A stretch of DNA of 64,000 nucleotides. Source: an uncultured Alphaproteobacteria bacterium (GTDB lineage Bacteria; Pseudomonadota; Alphaproteobacteria; HIMB59; GCA-002718135). Of the stretch, positions 19,327 to 32,082 are shown one piece after another; the stretch's first letter is position 1; each line of letters begins with the position of its first letter. A model generated the notes under the pieces. The model was not told the origin of the DNA and ran no database searches. It saw only the letters and a list, made by a program, of their open reading frames with translations. The translations under genes and the position numbers were made by a program. The stretch lies in contig CACBPV010000003.1 in the NCBI GenBank assembly GCA_902541215.1, positions 1 to 64,000 of the forward strand, in the 5' to 3' direction.

Positions 19327-19971
19327 TTATGATTTTTTTACTGAGTCTTTTAAATAAATAATTGAGTTTTTTTTCCCTGGGATAGAACCCTTTACAATTA
19401 AAAGATTATTATTGTTATCAATTTCAACTATTTTTAAATTTTGTTTTGTTACTCTTCTATTCCCCATTCTTCCAGCCATTTTTTTACCTTTAAAAACTCT
19501 TCCAGGATCTTGATTTTGTCCAGTAGATCCATGAGATCTATGAGAAATTGATACTCCATGAGATGCTCTTAATCCTCCAAAATTATGCCTTTTCATAACA
19601 CCTGCGAAGCCTTTACCAATTGATATACTGCTAGCATCAATAAATTGATTAACTTTAAAATGATTAGCATTAAGTTTCGTTCCAACTTCTAAAATATTCT
19701 CATCATCTACTTTAAACTCTTTCAAAATTTTCTTAGGGTTCAGTTTTATAGACGAAAAAATTTTTCTTTGTGGTTTTTTTATATTTGAAATATCTTTATT
19801 TGTTTCGATAGAAGCAAGTTGAACAGCATTATATCCATCTTTATCGATAGTTTTGGTATTGGTTACTACACATTCATCGATTTTTAAAATGGTTACATGC
19901 GTGTTAACACCATTTTCAAAGTAGTAAGATGTGTTACCAATTTTAGTTGCTATTAAACCAGTTCTTAACAT
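19327..19971 (-). CDS. rplC: 50S ribosomal protein L3
   Basis: L3 is an assembly initiator that reaches the peptidyl-transferase centre. The 214 residues include GKGFAGVMKRHNFGGLRASH near 119 and SHRSHGSTGQNQDPGRVFKG then KKMAGRMGNRRVT, the strongest L3 signature. The glutamine of SHGSTGQNQDPG is the site methylated by PrmB in other bacteria. It follows rpsJ by one base. Confidence 0.98.
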   Translation of the reverse strand: MLRTGLIATKIGNTSYYFENGVNTHVTILKIDECVVTNTKTIDKDGYNAVQLASIETNKDISNIKKPQRKIFSSIKLNPKKILKEFKVDDENILEVGTKLNANHFKVNQFIDASSISIGKGFAGVMKRHNFGGLRASHGVSISHRSHGSTGQNQDPGRVFKGKKMAGRMGNRRVTKQNLKIVEIDNNNNLLIVKGSIPGKKNSIIYLKDSVKKS

Positions 19972-19972
19972 A

Positions 19973-20281
19973 TTAAATCTTAATATCTACTTCTACTCCA
20001 GCAGATAAATCGAGCTTCATTAAAGCATCGACTGTCTGAGGTGTAGGATCAATTATATCTAGTAGACGATTATGAGTTCTAATTTCTAATTGGTCTCTAC
20101 TTTTTTTATCAATATGAGGTGATTTATTTACAGTAAATCTCTCGAAACGAGTAGGTAAAGGAATCGGTCCTTTTACTTTGGCACCTGTTCTTTTAGCAGT
20201 ATTAATAATATCTTGAGTACTATTATCTAGTAAAGAGTTATCATATCCCCTTAACCTAATTCTTATATTTTGATTATCCAT
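19973..20281 (-). CDS. rpsJ: 30S ribosomal protein S10
   Basis: S10 (NusE) is a small-subunit head protein that also couples ribosomes to NusG and NusB in transcription. The 102 residues begin [19 protein letters not shown] and include [19 protein letters not shown] and [13 protein letters not shown]. Its start overlaps the fusA stop by one base, so there is no S10 leader or tuf gene between str and S10. Confidence 0.98.
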   Translation of the reverse strand: MDNQNIRIRLRGYDNSLLDNSTQDIINTAKRTGAKVKGPIPLPTRFERFTVNKSPHIDKKSRDQLEIRTHNRLLDIIDPTPQTVDALMKLDLSAGVEVDIKI

Positions 20282-22359
20282 TATGCAAGCTTAGCCTTTA
20301 CTTCTTCGGCCACATTTGATGGCACTTCTTCATAGTGATCAAATTGCATTGTGTAGTTAGCTCTACCTTGGGAGAGAGATCTAAGGTTATTTACATATCC
20401 AAACATATTAGCAAGTGGAACCATAGCATCAACTACATTGGCATTTCCTCTTGTAGACATTTCTTGTACTTGTCCTCTTCTACTATTTAAATCACCTATA
20501 ACATCACCCATGTATTCCTCAGGAGTTACCACCTCGACCTTCATCATAGGCTCTAGTAATACCGGTTGAGCCTTTGCTATACCTTCTCTAAATGCTGCTC
20601 TTGCAGCAATCTCAAATGCTAGTACACTTGAGTCAACATCATGATATGCTCCGTCATATAGTGTAGCTTTAAAGTCAATGCATGGAAAACCTGCAATTAC
20701 TCCTGTTTGTTGTTGAGCTATTAGCCCTTTTTCTACACCAGGAATATGTTCTGTTGGAATGTTTCCACCCTTTATTTGGTTTATAAATTGATATCCACTT
20801 CCAGCTTCTCCAGGTTCAAATTTAATTTTAACTCTTGCAAACTGTCCAGCGCCACCGGATTGCTTTTTATGAGTGTAATCGACATCAAAAGAATTTGAAA
20901 TTGTTTCTCGATAAGCAACTTGTGGAGCACCAACATTAGCTTCAACCTTGAATTCTCTTTTCATTCTATCAACAAGTATTTCAAGATGAAGTTCTCCCAT
21001 ACCTTTGATAATTGTTTGTCCACTTTCATGATCAGTAGTTACTCTAAAACTTGGATCTTCTTGAGCAAGCCTTCCAAGAGCTTGTCCCATTTTTTCATGA
21101 TCAACTTTTGTTTTGGGTTCAACGGCTACTTCAATAACTGGGTCAGGAAAATCCATTTTTTCCAAAACAATTGGTTTATCTTGGGAGCAAAGTGTTTCGC
21201 CAGTGGTAACGTCTTTTAAACCTACCAGAGCAACGATATCACCAGCATTCGCTGTTTTTATTTCTTCTCTATTGTTTGCATGCATCAATAACATTCGACC
21301 AATATTTTCTTTTTTACCAGAATTTGAATTTAAAACTGAATCTTTAGTATTTATTGAACCAGAGTATATTCTAGCAAATGTTAAGCTTCCAACAAAAGGA
21401 TCGGTCATTATCTTAAATGCAAGGGCACTGAAGGGTTCATTATCCTCACAGTTTCTTGTTAACTCAATATTATCGTCTTTTATATCTACGCCTTTGACGC
21501 TAGCTACATCTGTAGGTGAGGGCATATAATCTATAACTGCATCCAAAAGTGGTTGCACGCCCTTATTTTTAAATGCAGATCCAGTTAATACTGGAACAAA
21601 AGAACCATTTATTGTTCCCTTTCTTATACATGATTTTAACTCTTCAATAGTTGGCTCTTTACCATCCAAATACTTTTCCATAACTGAATCATCTTCTTCA
21701 ATTGCTTTTTCAATTAATTTTTCTCTGTATTCTGCTGATTGATCTTTTAGTTCATCTGGAATATCTACAATATCAAATTTTGCTCCAAGACTTTCATCTT
21801 GCCAAATAATTGCCTGATTTGATACTAAATCAACAACTCCCTTTAAATTACTTTCTATTCCAATGGGTAGCTGTGTAACAAGAGGATATGATCCTAGTCT
21901 TTCTGAAATCATATCAACACACATAAAAAAGTTAGCCCCAGTTCTATCTAGTTTGTTAACAAAACACATTCGGGGAACTTTATATTTATCTGCTTGTCTC
22001 CAGACTGTTTCAGATTGTGGTTCAACACCGGCAACACCATCAAAAACTGCAACGGCACCATCTAAGACCTTCAATGATCTTTCGACTTCAATTGTAAAAT
22101 CTACGTGTCCAGGTGTGTCAATTATATTTATTCTGTGATCTTTCCAAAAGCATGTAGTGGCAGCAGATGTTATTGTGATACCTCGTTCTTGTTCTTGCTC
22201 CATCCAGTCCATTGTTGCAGCACCATCGTGAACTTCACCAATTTTGTGAGATTTTCCTGTGTAGTATAAAATTCTTTCAGTAGTGGTAGTTTTTCCAGCA
22301 TCTATATGGGCCATGATTCCTATATTTCTGTATTTAGACAATGGGTGAGATCTAGACAT
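20281..22359 (-). CDS. fusA: Elongation factor G
   Basis: Translocation GTPase, 692 residues. The G domain has the P-loop [14 protein letters not shown] at 17-30, [11 protein letters not shown] (switch II lead) near 59, DTPGHVDF near 81 and NKLDRTGA near 135. Domain IV and V follow with [16 protein letters not shown] near 485 and [15 protein letters not shown] near 626. It lies between rpsG and rpsJ with tuf missing at the usual place after it; the only tuf in the window is at 35 kb. Confidence 0.98.
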   Translation of the reverse strand: MSRSHPLSKYRNIGIMAHIDAGKTTTTERILYYTGKSHKIGEVHDGAATMDWMEQEQERGITITSAATTCFWKDHRINIIDTPGHVDFTIEVERSLKVLDGAVAVFDGVAGVEPQSETVWRQADKYKVPRMCFVNKLDRTGANFFMCVDMISERLGSYPLVTQLPIGIESNLKGVVDLVSNQAIIWQDESLGAKFDIVDIPDELKDQSAEYREKLIEKAIEEDDSVMEKYLDGKEPTIEELKSCIRKGTINGSFVPVLTGSAFKNKGVQPLLDAVIDYMPSPTDVASVKGVDIKDDNIELTRNCEDNEPFSALAFKIMTDPFVGSLTFARIYSGSINTKDSVLNSNSGKKENIGRMLLMHANNREEIKTANAGDIVALVGLKDVTTGETLCSQDKPIVLEKMDFPDPVIEVAVEPKTKVDHEKMGQALGRLAQEDPSFRVTTDHESGQTIIKGMGELHLEILVDRMKREFKVEANVGAPQVAYRETISNSFDVDYTHKKQSGGAGQFARVKIKFEPGEAGSGYQFINQIKGGNIPTEHIPGVEKGLIAQQQTGVIAGFPCIDFKATLYDGAYHDVDSSVLAFEIAARAAFREGIAKAQPVLLEPMMKVEVVTPEEYMGDVIGDLNSRRGQVQEMSTRGNANVVDAMVPLANMFGYVNNLRSLSQGRANYTMQFDHYEEVPSNVAEEVKAKLA

Positions 22360-22365
22360 TATAAA

Positions 22366-22836
22366 TTACCATCTAAAGTGAGAAAACGCTCTATTAGCAT
22401 CAGCCATTTTATGAGTTTCTTCTCTTTTTTTAACTGCATTACCCTTATTATTAAAGGCATCAATTATTTCATTAGCAATTCTTTCCCTCATGGTTTTCTC
22501 ATTTCTTTTAACAGCAGAGTCAACTATCCATTTCATTGCTAAAGTTTGAGCTCTTTTAGGTCTTACTTCCATTGGAACTTGATAAGTTGCACCTCCAACT
22601 CGTCTCGATCTGACTTCTAATGATGGTTTAACATTATTTAATGCTTCATGAAAAAAATCAATTGGTGTCTTATCAGTTTTATTAGAAACAATATCAAAAG
22701 CGCCATAGACAATTTTTTCAGAGGTAGATTTTTTACCATCAAGCATAATTCTGTTCATAAATTTTGCTAAGACCAAATCTTTATATTTATGATCAGGTAA
22801 AATTGTTCGTTTTTCTGCTGCTCTTCTTCTAGACAT
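22366..22836 (-). CDS. rpsG: 30S ribosomal protein S7
   Basis: S7 is the primary assembler of the small-subunit head and, in E. coli, the repressor of the str operon. The 156 residues start [18 protein letters not shown] and include [20 protein letters not shown] near 77 and [20 protein letters not shown] at the carboxyl end. It follows rpsL by two bases, too close for the long E. coli type S7 target, so feedback, if any, would have to act elsewhere. Confidence 0.98.
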   Translation of the reverse strand: MSRRRAAEKRTILPDHKYKDLVLAKFMNRIMLDGKKSTSEKIVYGAFDIVSNKTDKTPIDFFHEALNNVKPSLEVRSRRVGGATYQVPMEVRPKRAQTLAMKWIVDSAVKRNEKTMRERIANEIIDAFNNKGNAVKKREETHKMADANRAFSHFRW

Positions 22837-22838
22837 AT

Positions 22839-23210
22839 TTACTTTGGACGTTTCGCCCCATATAAAGATCTTCTTTGTTTTCTAGATGACACACCCTGTG
22901 TATCTAGAGTACCTCTCAAAATATGATATCGAACCCCAGGTAAATCTTTAACTCTACCACCTCTAATTAAAACCACTGAGTGTTCTTGTAAATTATGACC
23001 TTCACCAGGAATATAAGCTGAAACCTCTTGACCATTAGTTAATTTAACTCTTGCTACTTTTCTAAGTGCTGAATTTGGTTTCTTTGGGGTGGTTGTATAA
23101 ACCCTTGTACATACACCTCTTTTTTGAGGACTTTTATCTAACGCAGGAACTTTATTTCTTTTTTTTACGTTAGATCTACCTTTTCTAACAAGTTGGTTAA
23201 TAGTTGGCAT
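22839..23210 (-). CDS. rpsL: 30S ribosomal protein S12
   Basis: S12 controls decoding fidelity. The 123 residues begin [32 protein letters not shown] holds the lysine (K42 in [12 protein letters not shown] numbering) where streptomycin resistance arises in other bacteria, here unmutated, and [16 protein letters not shown] is near 90. It begins the str segment, 107 bases after rpoC, with a probable promoter in the gap. Confidence 0.98.
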   Translation of the reverse strand: MPTINQLVRKGRSNVKKRNKVPALDKSPQKRGVCTRVYTTTPKKPNSALRKVARVKLTNGQEVSAYIPGEGHNLQEHSVVLIRGGRVKDLPGVRYHILRGTLDTQGVSSRKQRRSLYGAKRPK

Positions 23211-23268
23211 ATTATCCTTTAGTTAAGTGTTTGGAAACTAATCCACGACCTTTAACAAATCGTAGGGG

Positions 23269-23297
23269 TCTTTATTAATTGATTGCAATAAAGTCAA
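23269..23297 (-). promoter_or_regulatory. Probable promoter of rpsL-rpsG-fusA-S10
   Basis: Reverse strand TTGACT (23297-23292), 17 bases, TAAAGA (23274-23269). The -35 is strong, the spacing ideal, the -10 moderate. It lies in the 107-base rpoC-rpsL gap and would give a leader of roughly 50 bases. In that leader CCTACGA and TCGTGG can pair around 23266-23242 with a bulged T, which might be a ribosomal-protein target; this part is speculative. The -35 overlaps nothing coding. Confidence 0.5.
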
Positions 23298-23317
23298 GCA
23301 GTTATCCTAAAAAAAGT

Positions 23318-26300
23318 CTAATTTTCTGGATTTTCAGTCTGATTTTTATTAATTATTTCTTTATCTCTTTCAAATGCTATATTTTCGTAGTCAGTAGTCA
23401 TTTTTCCGGTACCAGCTGGTATTAATCTACCTACAATAACATTTTCTTTAAGACCATTAAGACTATCAATCTTACCTAATGTAGCTGCATCAGTTAAAAC
23501 TTTAGTAGTTTCCTGAAAAGAAGCTGCTGAAATAAATGAATTAGTCTGAAGGCTAGCTTTAGTTATACCTAGTAAAACTGGTTCAAAAGTAACCTCTTTT
23601 TTTCCTTGTTCAACTAAAATTTTATTTAACTTTAAAACATCTCTTCTTTGAATCTGTTCACCTACAATCAGATTAGAGTCGCCAGATTCTTTTATCAATA
23701 CTTTTTGTAGCATTTGCCTTGCAATTGTTTCTATATGCTTATCATTAATATAAACCCCTTGTAGCTTATAAACTGATTGAACTTCTCTAACTAAATATCT
23801 TGCAAGTTCTTCGACTCCTAAAATTCTTAATATGTCATGAGGTACCGGAGTGCCTTCAACTAAAATATCACCTCTCTTCACAAAGTCATCTTCTTGGACA
23901 TTTAAGTATTTTGATCTTGGAATCAAAAGTTCTACAGAGTCTTTTTCATCTAAAGATGTAATTATGACTCTTCTTTTATTTTTGTAATCTTTACCAAAAG
24001 AAATCTTACCATCAATTTCGCACATAATTGCAGGGTCCTTAGGCTTTCTAGCCTCAAATAATTCTGCGACTCTAGGAAGACCTCCTGTTATATCTTTCGT
24101 TTTTGATGACTCCTTAGGAATTCTAGCAATAACTTGCCCAGCTGTCACCTCCTGTCCATCTTCTACACTTAATATTGAATCAATTGACATAGGATAATTT
24201 GAAAAACTTAAATTTTCCTCATCAGATAAAGTTTCCGAGATATTTATTGCAGGTTTAAAATTTTTACTTTTTTGATTTTGACTCCAATCAATAACAATTT
24301 TACTTGATATTCCTGTAGTTTCGTCAATTGACTCTCTAAATGATATGCCTTGTTTTAAGTCAATGTATTTAACATATCCATTTTTTTCGGCAATAATAGG
24401 CAGAGTATAAGGATCCCACTCTGCAAGTAATTTATTAATTTCTACTTCTTCACCATCACTTACAACTATTTTAGATCCAAAAGGAATATTTGAAGAAAAT
24501 TTATCACCCTCATCATCAAATATTTTGATTTTACCATTTCTACTTAAAACTATTTTGTTTTTAAATCGATCTTCAATTATTTTTATATTTTCTAGTTTTA
24601 CTTTTCCTGAAACTGGTGAAATAGCAGTAGATTGTTCAACGGAAGAACTCGCTGCGCCTCCGATATGAAATGTTCTCATTGTAAGTTGAGTTCCTGGTTC
24701 TCCAATTGATTGAGCAGCTATTATACCGACTGCCTCACCTATATTTACAGCAGTACCTCTTGCAAGATCTCTTCCATAGCATTTTGAACAAATCCCATCT
24801 TCAGTTTCACAAGTTAAGACAGATCTTATTTTTAAAGATCTAATTCCTAGATTAGCAATTGAATCCAAATGTTGTTCTGAAATAATTTCTCCAGCATTTA
24901 CTATACATTTATCATTTTCATCAAATATATCTTCTACAGGAGTTCTTCCAAGAATTCTCTCTGTTAGAGGTGAAGTTATATTTCCAGATTCTACAATTTC
25001 CTCAACTATAACTCCATTCTTTGTATTACAATTATCTTCACGTATTACTGCATCTTGAGCTACATCAACAAGTCTTCTTGTAAGATAACCACTACTTGCT
25101 GTTTTTAGAGCTGTGTCAGCAAGTCCTTTTCTTGCGCCATGAGTTGAAGTAAAATATTCTAAAACTGATAAACCTTCCTTAAAATTTGATTTTATTGGGT
25201 TTTCAATAATTTCTCCAGAAGGTTTAGCCATTAACCCTCTCATTCCAGACAATTGTTTTAATTGAGCAGCAGATCCTCTCGCTCCAGAGTGAGCCATCAT
25301 ATAGACTGAATTAATAGGCTGATCATCTGGTGGATTTGAAATAACATCAAGCATTTTATCAGCTACTTTGTTTGTACATTCAGACCAAGCATCAACTACT
25401 TTGTTGTACTTCTCGCCTTGAGTGATTAAACCATCTTGGTATTGGTTTTCATACTCTTTTACTTTTAATTGGGTTTCATTAAGAAGAATATCTTTTTCAG
25501 ATGGAATTATGAGATCATCTTTTCCAAATGATATACCTGCAATAGCTGCATATTTAAAACCTATTTGCATAATATGATCAGCAAACAATACAGTCTCTTT
25601 TTGACCACAAAATCTGTAGACAGCATCAATAATGTTACTAACTTCTTTTTTCGTAAGGACTTTATTAATCATTTCAAAATTAATATTTTCATTCTTAGGT
25701 AAAATATTACCTAATATCATTCTACCTGGAGTAGTTTCAACAGTTTGAATTTCACTATTATAATTTTCAATTCTTGCTCGTATTCTTGAATGCAAACTAA
25801 TGTCTCCATTTTCAAGAGCTTTTTCTATCTCGTTTAAATCTACAAAGAACCTGTTTTGACCTATTTGATTTTCTCTAACAATTGATAAATAATAAATGCC
25901 AAGAACGATATCTTGAGAAGGTACAATGATAGGCTTACCACTGGAAGGAGACAATATATTATTAGTACTCATCATTAATACTCTAGCTTCAAGTTGTGCC
26001 TCCAAACTAAGAGGAACGTGAACAGCCATTTGATCGCCATCAAAATCAGCATTGAAAGCAGTGCAAACTAATGGATGAAGCTGAATTGATTTACCTTCAA
26101 TAAGTGTAGGTTCAAAAGCTTGTATTCCTAATCTATGTAATGTAGGTGCTCTGTTTAATAGAACAGGATGTTCTCTTATTACTTCTTCTAATATATCCCA
26201 AACACGAGGATCCTCTTTTTCTACAAGTTTTTTTGCCGCTTTTATGGTATTTGCCCAACCGTAAATATCAAGTTTGTGAAAAATAAATGGTTTGAAAAGT

Positions 26301-27430
26301 TCAAGAGCCATTTTTTTTGGAATACCACATTGGTGCAGTTTTAAATTTGGACCAACAACAATTACGGATCGTCCTGAATAATCAACTCTTTTACCAAGAA
26401 GATTTTGTCTAAACCTTCCTTGTTTACCTTTTAACATATCAGATAAAGACTTAAGTGGTCTTTTGTTTGTAGATGTTATAACCCTTCCTCTTCTACCGTT
26501 ATCGAAAAGAGCGTCAACAGACTCTTGAAGCATTCTTTTTTCATTTCTTATAATTATGTCTGGTGCTCTTAAGTCAATTAATCTTTTTAATCTATTATTC
26601 CTATTTATAACTCTTCTATATAGATCATTCAAATCACTAGTTGCAAATCTTCCTCCATCAAGTGGCACAAGTGGTCTTAATTCAGGAGGTATAACAGGGA
26701 GAACTCTCATTATCATCCATTCAGGCTTATTTTTTGATAAAATAAATGATTCTATGAGTTTTAATCTTTTTGTTATTTTAGTTTTTTTAAGTTCAGATTT
26801 TGTTTCATTTAAATCTATTTTTAGCTGATTATAATCACTTTCCAAATCAATGCTTAAAAGCATTTGTTCAATTGCTTCAGCTCCAATTGCTGCACTAAAA
26901 GAATCTTCACCGTATTCATCTTGATATTCAATATATTGTTCCTCAGATATAATTTCACCTTTTTTAAGATCAGTCAATCCTGGCTCAACAACGATGAACT
27001 GTTCAAAATAAAGAACCTTTTCTAAATTTTTGATAGTCATATCTAGAAGAGTTGCAATTCTACTAGGTAGAGATTTCATAAACCAAATATGAGATACTGG
27101 TGCAGCCAATTCTATGTGACCCATTCTATCTCTTCTTACTTTTGAAAGTGTTACTTCTACTCCACACTTCTCACATATTATTCCTCTAAACTTCATTCTT
27201 TTGTATTTACCGCACAGACATTCGTAATCTTTCACAGGACCAAAAATTCTAGAACAAAATAGACCGTCCTTCTCTGGTTTAAACGTTCGATAATTAATTG
27301 TTTCTGGTTTTTTAATTTCCCCAAATGACCAGGATCTAATATCCTCAGGACTAGCTATTGATATCTTGAGACTATTAAAATTTTGTACACCCTGGTTTTG
27401 ATTAAAAATGTTTGTAAGTTCTTTATTCAT
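23318..27430 (-). CDS. rpoC: RNA polymerase beta' subunit
   Basis: Catalytic beta' subunit, 1370 residues. The zinc-binding block [20 protein letters not shown] is near residue 70, [16 protein letters not shown] near 345, and the magnesium-binding active site [12 protein letters not shown] near 460. The trigger-loop area includes [20 protein letters not shown], and the second zinc site is [20 protein letters not shown] near 890. Its start overlaps the rpoB stop by eight bases, so the two large subunits are translationally linked. Confidence 0.99.
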   Translation of the reverse strand: MNKELTNIFNQNQGVQNFNSLKISIASPEDIRSWSFGEIKKPETINYRTFKPEKDGLFCSRIFGPVKDYECLCGKYKRMKFRGIICEKCGVEVTLSKVRRDRMGHIELAAPVSHIWFMKSLPSRIATLLDMTIKNLEKVLYFEQFIVVEPGLTDLKKGEIISEEQYIEYQDEYGEDSFSAAIGAEAIEQMLLSIDLESDYNQLKIDLNETKSELKKTKITKRLKLIESFILSKNKPEWMIMRVLPVIPPELRPLVPLDGGRFATSDLNDLYRRVINRNNRLKRLIDLRAPDIIIRNEKRMLQESVDALFDNGRRGRVITSTNKRPLKSLSDMLKGKQGRFRQNLLGKRVDYSGRSVIVVGPNLKLHQCGIPKKMALELFKPFIFHKLDIYGWANTIKAAKKLVEKEDPRVWDILEEVIREHPVLLNRAPTLHRLGIQAFEPTLIEGKSIQLHPLVCTAFNADFDGDQMAVHVPLSLEAQLEARVLMMSTNNILSPSSGKPIIVPSQDIVLGIYYLSIVRENQIGQNRFFVDLNEIEKALENGDISLHSRIRARIENYNSEIQTVETTPGRMILGNILPKNENINFEMINKVLTKKEVSNIIDAVYRFCGQKETVLFADHIMQIGFKYAAIAGISFGKDDLIIPSEKDILLNETQLKVKEYENQYQDGLITQGEKYNKVVDAWSECTNKVADKMLDVISNPPDDQPINSVYMMAHSGARGSAAQLKQLSGMRGLMAKPSGEIIENPIKSNFKEGLSVLEYFTSTHGARKGLADTALKTASSGYLTRRLVDVAQDAVIREDNCNTKNGVIVEEIVESGNITSPLTERILGRTPVEDIFDENDKCIVNAGEIISEQHLDSIANLGIRSLKIRSVLTCETEDGICSKCYGRDLARGTAVNIGEAVGIIAAQSIGEPGTQLTMRTFHIGGAASSSVEQSTAISPVSGKVKLENIKIIEDRFKNKIVLSRNGKIKIFDDEGDKFSSNIPFGSKIVVSDGEEVEINKLLAEWDPYTLPIIAEKNGYVKYIDLKQGISFRESIDETTGISSKIVIDWSQNQKSKNFKPAINISETLSDEENLSFSNYPMSIDSILSVEDGQEVTAGQVIARIPKESSKTKDITGGLPRVAELFEARKPKDPAIMCEIDGKISFGKDYKNKRRVIITSLDEKDSVELLIPRSKYLNVQEDDFVKRGDILVEGTPVPHDILRILGVEELARYLVREVQSVYKLQGVYINDKHIETIARQMLQKVLIKESGDSNLIVGEQIQRRDVLKLNKILVEQGKKEVTFEPVLLGITKASLQTNSFISAASFQETTKVLTDAATLGKIDSLNGLKENVIVGRLIPAGTGKMTTDYENIAFERDKEIINKNQTENPEN

Positions 27431-30400
27431 TTGATCCTATTAAGTTTGTTAAGTTGTTTTCTTTTATATTGTCTTTGAAGTCCAGATTTAAACCAAGAGA
27501 TCTTAATTCTTTGACCATTACATTAAAAGACTCAGGAGTTCCGGATTCAAAGTTATTATCACCTTTAACAATTGATTCGTAAACTTTAGTTCTACCTGCA
27601 ACATCATCTGATTTAATTGTCAAAATTTCTTGAAGTGTATACGCTGCACCATAAGCTTCTAATGCCCATACTTCCATTTCACCAAATCTTTGTCCTCCAA
27701 ACTGAGCCTTACCACCAAGTGGTTGTTGAGTAACTAAACTGTAAGGACCAATTGATCTAGCATGAATTTTTTCATCAACTAGATGATGCAATTTCAGCAT
27801 ATACATGTAACCAACTGTTACTGGTCTTTCAAATTTTTTACCTGTAACTCCATCATATAAAATTTCTTGTCCCGTATTAGACACTCCGGATTTAGACAAT
27901 AAATTTGTAATATCTTTTTCTTTTGCGCCATCAAAAACAGGCGTAGCAAATGGAATTCCATCTTTTAAGTTATTAGCCAGTTCAATAATTTCATCATCAT
28001 TCATGTTTTTTATAATTTTTTGATGATTTTCTAAATCGTAGATTTCAATTAATTTATTCCTTAAGTTATTTGTCTGACCTTCTGATTGAATATTTTTAAT
28101 CATTGCATTAACTTGTCTACCTAAAGAAGCAGATGCCCAACCTAAATGGGTTTCCAAAATCTGACCAATATTCATTCTACTCGGAACTCCAAGTGGATTC
28201 AAAACAATATCAACAGGGGTTCCATCTTCAAGATAGGGCATATCTTCGACAGGGCATATTTTTGATATAACACCCTTATTTCCATGTCTTCCAGCCATTT
28301 TATCACCCGGTTGAAGTTTACGTTTAACTGATATGAAAACTTTAATTAACTTAAGAACTCCTGGCAACAATTCATCTCCACTCTGTATTTTATCAATTTT
28401 GTTTTCAAATTTTTGATTAATATTACCTAGTTGATTTTCATAATTTTTAACTAGAGCTTCTATTTGATCATTTTTTTTGTCATCAGAAATATTTATCTTG
28501 AGTAGATCATTCAAACTCAAGTTTTCTAAATCTTCATATTTTATTACAGTGTTCTTGGAAAATGCCTCTATTCCAGAAACAAATGTCTGATTGTTAAGGA
28601 GTTCTCTTAAATGGTTACCAAAACTTTTTTCAAGTATTTTTAATTCATCATCTCTATCACGTGCAATAATCTCAATTTGATTATTTTCTATGCTAATGGC
28701 TCTTTCATCTTTCTCAATCCCTCTTCTAGAAAATACTCTGATTTCTACAACAGTTCCTTTAACTCCAGGAGGTACTCTTAAGCTCGTATCTTTTACATCA
28801 GCAGCTTTTTCTCCAAAAATTGCTCTTAATAATTTTTCTTCTGGAGTCATTGGTGATTCTCCTTTTGGAGTAACCTTTCCAACTAAAATATCTCCAGAAT
28901 TAACTTCAGCACCAACATAAACTATTCCTGTTTCATCAAGATTTATAAGCATCTCTTCACTAGCGTTAGGGATGTCTCTTGTTATTTCCTCAGGGCCTAA
29001 TTTTGTATCCCTAGACATTACTTCGAACTCTTCAACATGTATTGAAGTAAAAACATCATCTTGAACAACTTTTTCAGAGATTAAAATGGAGTCCTCAAAA
29101 TTATAACCATTCCATGGCATAAATGCAGCTAGAACGTTTCTTCCTAATGCTAACTCACCCAAATCTGTTGCTGGTCCATCAGCTATAACTTGATTTTTTT
29201 GTACCTTGTCACCAACGCTAACAAGTGGACGTTGAGTAATACAAGTATTTTGATTAGACCTTTGAAATTTTGAAAGATTATAAATATCTATTTTATTTAG
29301 AGATTTATCATTCTTATCTGTTATTCTTATTACAATTCTTTTCGAGTCAAGCTGATCAACGATACCCTCTCTTTTAGCAACAACTGTTGAACCACTGTCA
29401 TTTGCGACTGTGTATTCCATTCCTGTACCAACAAGAGGAGCCTTTGGTTTTATTAATGGAACAGCTTGTCTCATCATATTAGAACCCATCAGTGCTCGGT
29501 TTGCATCATCATTCTCTAAGAAAGGTATCAGAGAAGATGCAACAGAAACTAGTTGCTGAGGTGAAACATCCATTAAATCTATTGCATCTACATCAACATT
29601 TATAAATTCACCATTTTTTCTACAACTTACGATATTATTAGAAAATTTTCCCTTTGTATCGACTTCCGCATTTGCTTGTGCAATAACAAAATCTTCCTCA
29701 TCTATTGCACTTAGATAAACTACTTGATCCGTAACTTTACCGGAATTAACAATTCTGTATGGTGTCTCAATGAAACCATATTTATTTATTCTTGAATAAG
29801 AAGCTAAGCTATTTATTAATCCAATGTTCGCTCCTTCTGGAGTTTCTATTGGACAAATTCTTCCATAATGTGTTTGATGAACATCTCTTACTTCAAAACC
29901 CGCTCTTTCTCTATTTAAACCACCTGGGCCTAAAGCTGATACTCTTCTTTTATGGGTTATCTCACTTAAAGGATTAGTTTGATCCATAAATTGACTTAAC
30001 TGACTTAAACCAAAAAATTCTTTGATTGAAGCCACTACAGGTTTTGCATTTACTATATCTTGAGGCATAATATTATCCACCTCAAGAGAGCTTAATCTTT
30101 CTTTTATAGCTCTATCCATTTTTAATAGACCTATTCTATATTGATTTTCTAAAAGTTCTCCAACAGACCTTACTCTTCGATTGGCCAAATGATCAATATC
30201 ATCTATATCACCTTTGCCATCTATAAGGTTGTGCATGTGCTTAACAACATCCAGTATATCACTTTTATCAAGTATTCTTTGATCAATGTCCGTAGGTTTT
30301 TTAAATTTTGCATTAATCTTTAGTCTTCCAACGGAAGAAAGGTCGTATCTATCTGCGTTAAAGAAAAGATTGTTAAATAAATTTTCTGCAGTTTCAATTG

Positions 30401-31628
30401 TAGGAGGTTCACCAGGTCTTAATATTTTGAATACTTCAAAAAGAGCTTCTTCCCTGGATCTTGCTTTATCTAGTTGCAAAGTATTCCTTATATATGAACC
30501 TATTTCAACATTGTCCGCTTTAAGAAGATCTATTTTATTAGTTTTGCTTTCATTTAAGAATTCTAGGAAAATATCATCAATTTCATAACCTGCTTCAAAA
30601 TATATTTTTCCAGTCTTTTCATCAATGATGTCAGAAGATAAGAAGAACCCGATTAGAGATTCTTCACTTATATTAATAGTTGATATATTTTTCTTTTTTA
30701 AATCATTTAAAATTTTTTGATTTACCTTTGTTCCTTTGGACACAAGAATTTTACCATTTTTAGAATCAAGTAAGTCATAGTTTAAAATTTTACCCTTAAA
30801 AAAAGATAAATCTTCTTTGAATGCCCAACCAAAATCATTTTTTTTATAAATAACATTACTATAAAACAACGATAATATTTCTTCTCCTGTCATCCCAAGT
30901 ATTCTTCTAGGATCAGGGTCAATTTTTTTACTATTACAATCATCAATATATTTTTCAGAAACTTCACTTAACAGGCACTTAAAAAGTGTAGTAACAGGAA
31001 ATTTTCTTTTTCTATCAATTCTTGCATGAATATTATTTTTTGCATCGTGTTCAAAATCTAACCATGATCCTCTGTACGGAATTATTCTTGCATTAAATAA
31101 ATATTTTCCACTGGTATGAGTTTTGCCAAAATCATGATCAAAAAAGACGCCGGGGGATCGGTGCATTTGACTTACAACAACACGTTCAGTTCCATTAACA
31201 ACGAATGTTGCATTCTTAGTCATTAATGGAATATCTCCCATGTAAACTTCTTGCTCCTTTATATCTCTAACTGACTTAGTTCCTGCTATTTCATCAATAT
31301 CCCAAATTATAAGGCGAAAGTTAACTAACAAAGGTGTTCCGTATGTCATCCCTCTTTGTGAGCATTCATCAACATCATATTTAGGTACGCCAAGATTATA
31401 ACTTACATAATCTACAGTTGCTCTTTCAGCATAATCATGGATTGGAAATACAGATTTGAAAATTGAATGAAGACCAATATTTTCTCTCTTTTCAGGATCA
31501 GTTCTAAGTTGTAAAAAACTATCAAACGATCTTTTTTGAACCTCGACTAAATTTGGTAGAGATGTTACCAGAGGAATTTTACCAAAAGATTTTCTGATTT
31601 TTTTAAAATTTATATGATCTAAACTCAC
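27423..31628 (-). CDS. rpoB: RNA polymerase beta subunit
   Basis: Beta subunit, 1401 residues, of proteobacterial size. The rifampicin-pocket region reads [19 protein letters not shown] then [20 protein letters not shown] near residues 520-565, with wild-type-looking positions. Further blocks are [32 protein letters not shown] and [20 protein letters not shown]. It follows rplL by 58 bases containing a hairpin, the classic L12-beta junction. Confidence 0.99.
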   Translation of the reverse strand: MSLDHINFKKIRKSFGKIPLVTSLPNLVEVQKRSFDSFLQLRTDPEKRENIGLHSIFKSVFPIHDYAERATVDYVSYNLGVPKYDVDECSQRGMTYGTPLLVNFRLIIWDIDEIAGTKSVRDIKEQEVYMGDIPLMTKNATFVVNGTERVVVSQMHRSPGVFFDHDFGKTHTSGKYLFNARIIPYRGSWLDFEHDAKNNIHARIDRKRKFPVTTLFKCLLSEVSEKYIDDCNSKKIDPDPRRILGMTGEEILSLFYSNVIYKKNDFGWAFKEDLSFFKGKILNYDLLDSKNGKILVSKGTKVNQKILNDLKKKNISTINISEESLIGFFLSSDIIDEKTGKIYFEAGYEIDDIFLEFLNESKTNKIDLLKADNVEIGSYIRNTLQLDKARSREEALFEVFKILRPGEPPTIETAENLFNNLFFNADRYDLSSVGRLKINAKFKKPTDIDQRILDKSDILDVVKHMHNLIDGKGDIDDIDHLANRRVRSVGELLENQYRIGLLKMDRAIKERLSSLEVDNIMPQDIVNAKPVVASIKEFFGLSQLSQFMDQTNPLSEITHKRRVSALGPGGLNRERAGFEVRDVHQTHYGRICPIETPEGANIGLINSLASYSRINKYGFIETPYRIVNSGKVTDQVVYLSAIDEEDFVIAQANAEVDTKGKFSNNIVSCRKNGEFINVDVDAIDLMDVSPQQLVSVASSLIPFLENDDANRALMGSNMMRQAVPLIKPKAPLVGTGMEYTVANDSGSTVVAKREGIVDQLDSKRIVIRITDKNDKSLNKIDIYNLSKFQRSNQNTCITQRPLVSVGDKVQKNQVIADGPATDLGELALGRNVLAAFMPWNGYNFEDSILISEKVVQDDVFTSIHVEEFEVMSRDTKLGPEEITRDIPNASEEMLINLDETGIVYVGAEVNSGDILVGKVTPKGESPMTPEEKLLRAIFGEKAADVKDTSLRVPPGVKGTVVEIRVFSRRGIEKDERAISIENNQIEIIARDRDDELKILEKSFGNHLRELLNNQTFVSGIEAFSKNTVIKYEDLENLSLNDLLKINISDDKKNDQIEALVKNYENQLGNINQKFENKIDKIQSGDELLPGVLKLIKVFISVKRKLQPGDKMAGRHGNKGVISKICPVEDMPYLEDGTPVDIVLNPLGVPSRMNIGQILETHLGWASASLGRQVNAMIKNIQSEGQTNNLRNKLIEIYDLENHQKIIKNMNDDEIIELANNLKDGIPFATPVFDGAKEKDITNLLSKSGVSNTGQEILYDGVTGKKFERPVTVGYMYMLKLHHLVDEKIHARSIGPYSLVTQQPLGGKAQFGGQRFGEMEVWALEAYGAAYTLQEILTIKSDDVAGRTKVYESIVKGDNNFESGTPESFNVMVKELRSLGLNLDFKDNIKENNLTNLIGSNE

Positions 31629-31660
31629 CTTATCTCCTTCTATTTACTCTTTCAAATTTA

Positions 31661-31682
31661 AAGGCCTTTATTAAAAGGCCTT
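31661..31682 (-). terminator. Hairpin between rplL and rpoB, probable attenuator or processing site
   Basis: Perfect inverted repeat AAGGCCTTT, four-base loop, AAAGGCCTT. On the transcribed strand it is followed by TAAATTTG and not by a clean run of T, so it would terminate only weakly. In E. coli a partial terminator and RNase III site in this same gap sets the ratio of ribosomal protein to RNA polymerase, and a similar role is inferred. Confidence 0.5.
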
Positions 31683-31686
31683 AAAA

Positions 31687-32064
31687 TTATTTTAATGTCA
31701 CTTTTGCGCCAGCTGTTTCTAATGCTTTTTTCATTTCTTCAGCTTCTTCTTTTTTAACCCCTTGTTTAAGTGGTTTAGGCGCTCCTTCAACCAAATCTTT
31801 TGCTTCTTTTAGGCCTAAACCAGTAATGGTTCTTACCTCTTTAATAACAGCAATTTTATTTGATCCAGATTCAGACAATTCAATATCAAATTCTGTCTTC
31901 TCTTCTGCAGCGGCTTCTCCACCACCTGCAGTTGGAGCTGCAGCAACTGCAACTGGTGCAGCAGCGGACACACCCCATTTTTCTTCAAGCAATTTACTTA
32001 ATTCTGCTGCTTCAAGAACAGTAAGAGATGATAGATCTTCGACAATTTTATTCAAATCAGCCAT
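31687..32064 (-). CDS. rplL: 50S ribosomal protein L7/L12
   Basis: Stalk protein that recruits translation GTPases and is present in several copies. The 125 residues have an amino-terminal dimerisation part ([20 protein letters not shown]), an alanine-rich hinge ([19 protein letters not shown]) and the carboxyl domain with [20 protein letters not shown] and [16 protein letters not shown]. It is 18 bases after rplJ. Confidence 0.98.
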   Translation of the reverse strand: MADLNKIVEDLSSLTVLEAAELSKLLEEKWGVSAAAPVAVAAAPTAGGGEAAAEEKTEFDIELSESGSNKIAVIKEVRTITGLGLKEAKDLVEGAPKPLKQGVKKEEAEEMKKALETAGAKVTLK

Positions 32065-32082
32065 TTATTTCTCCTTATTTAC

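Noticed and set aside
21113-21529. 138-residue plus-strand ORF
   Set aside because: Antisense to fusA; length is explained by codon bias of the sense strand.
23318-31628. Frameshift between rpoC and rpoB suggested by their overlap
   Set aside because: The overlap is only eight bases, and both proteins are full length with normal ends, so it is a translational coupling and not a fusion or error.
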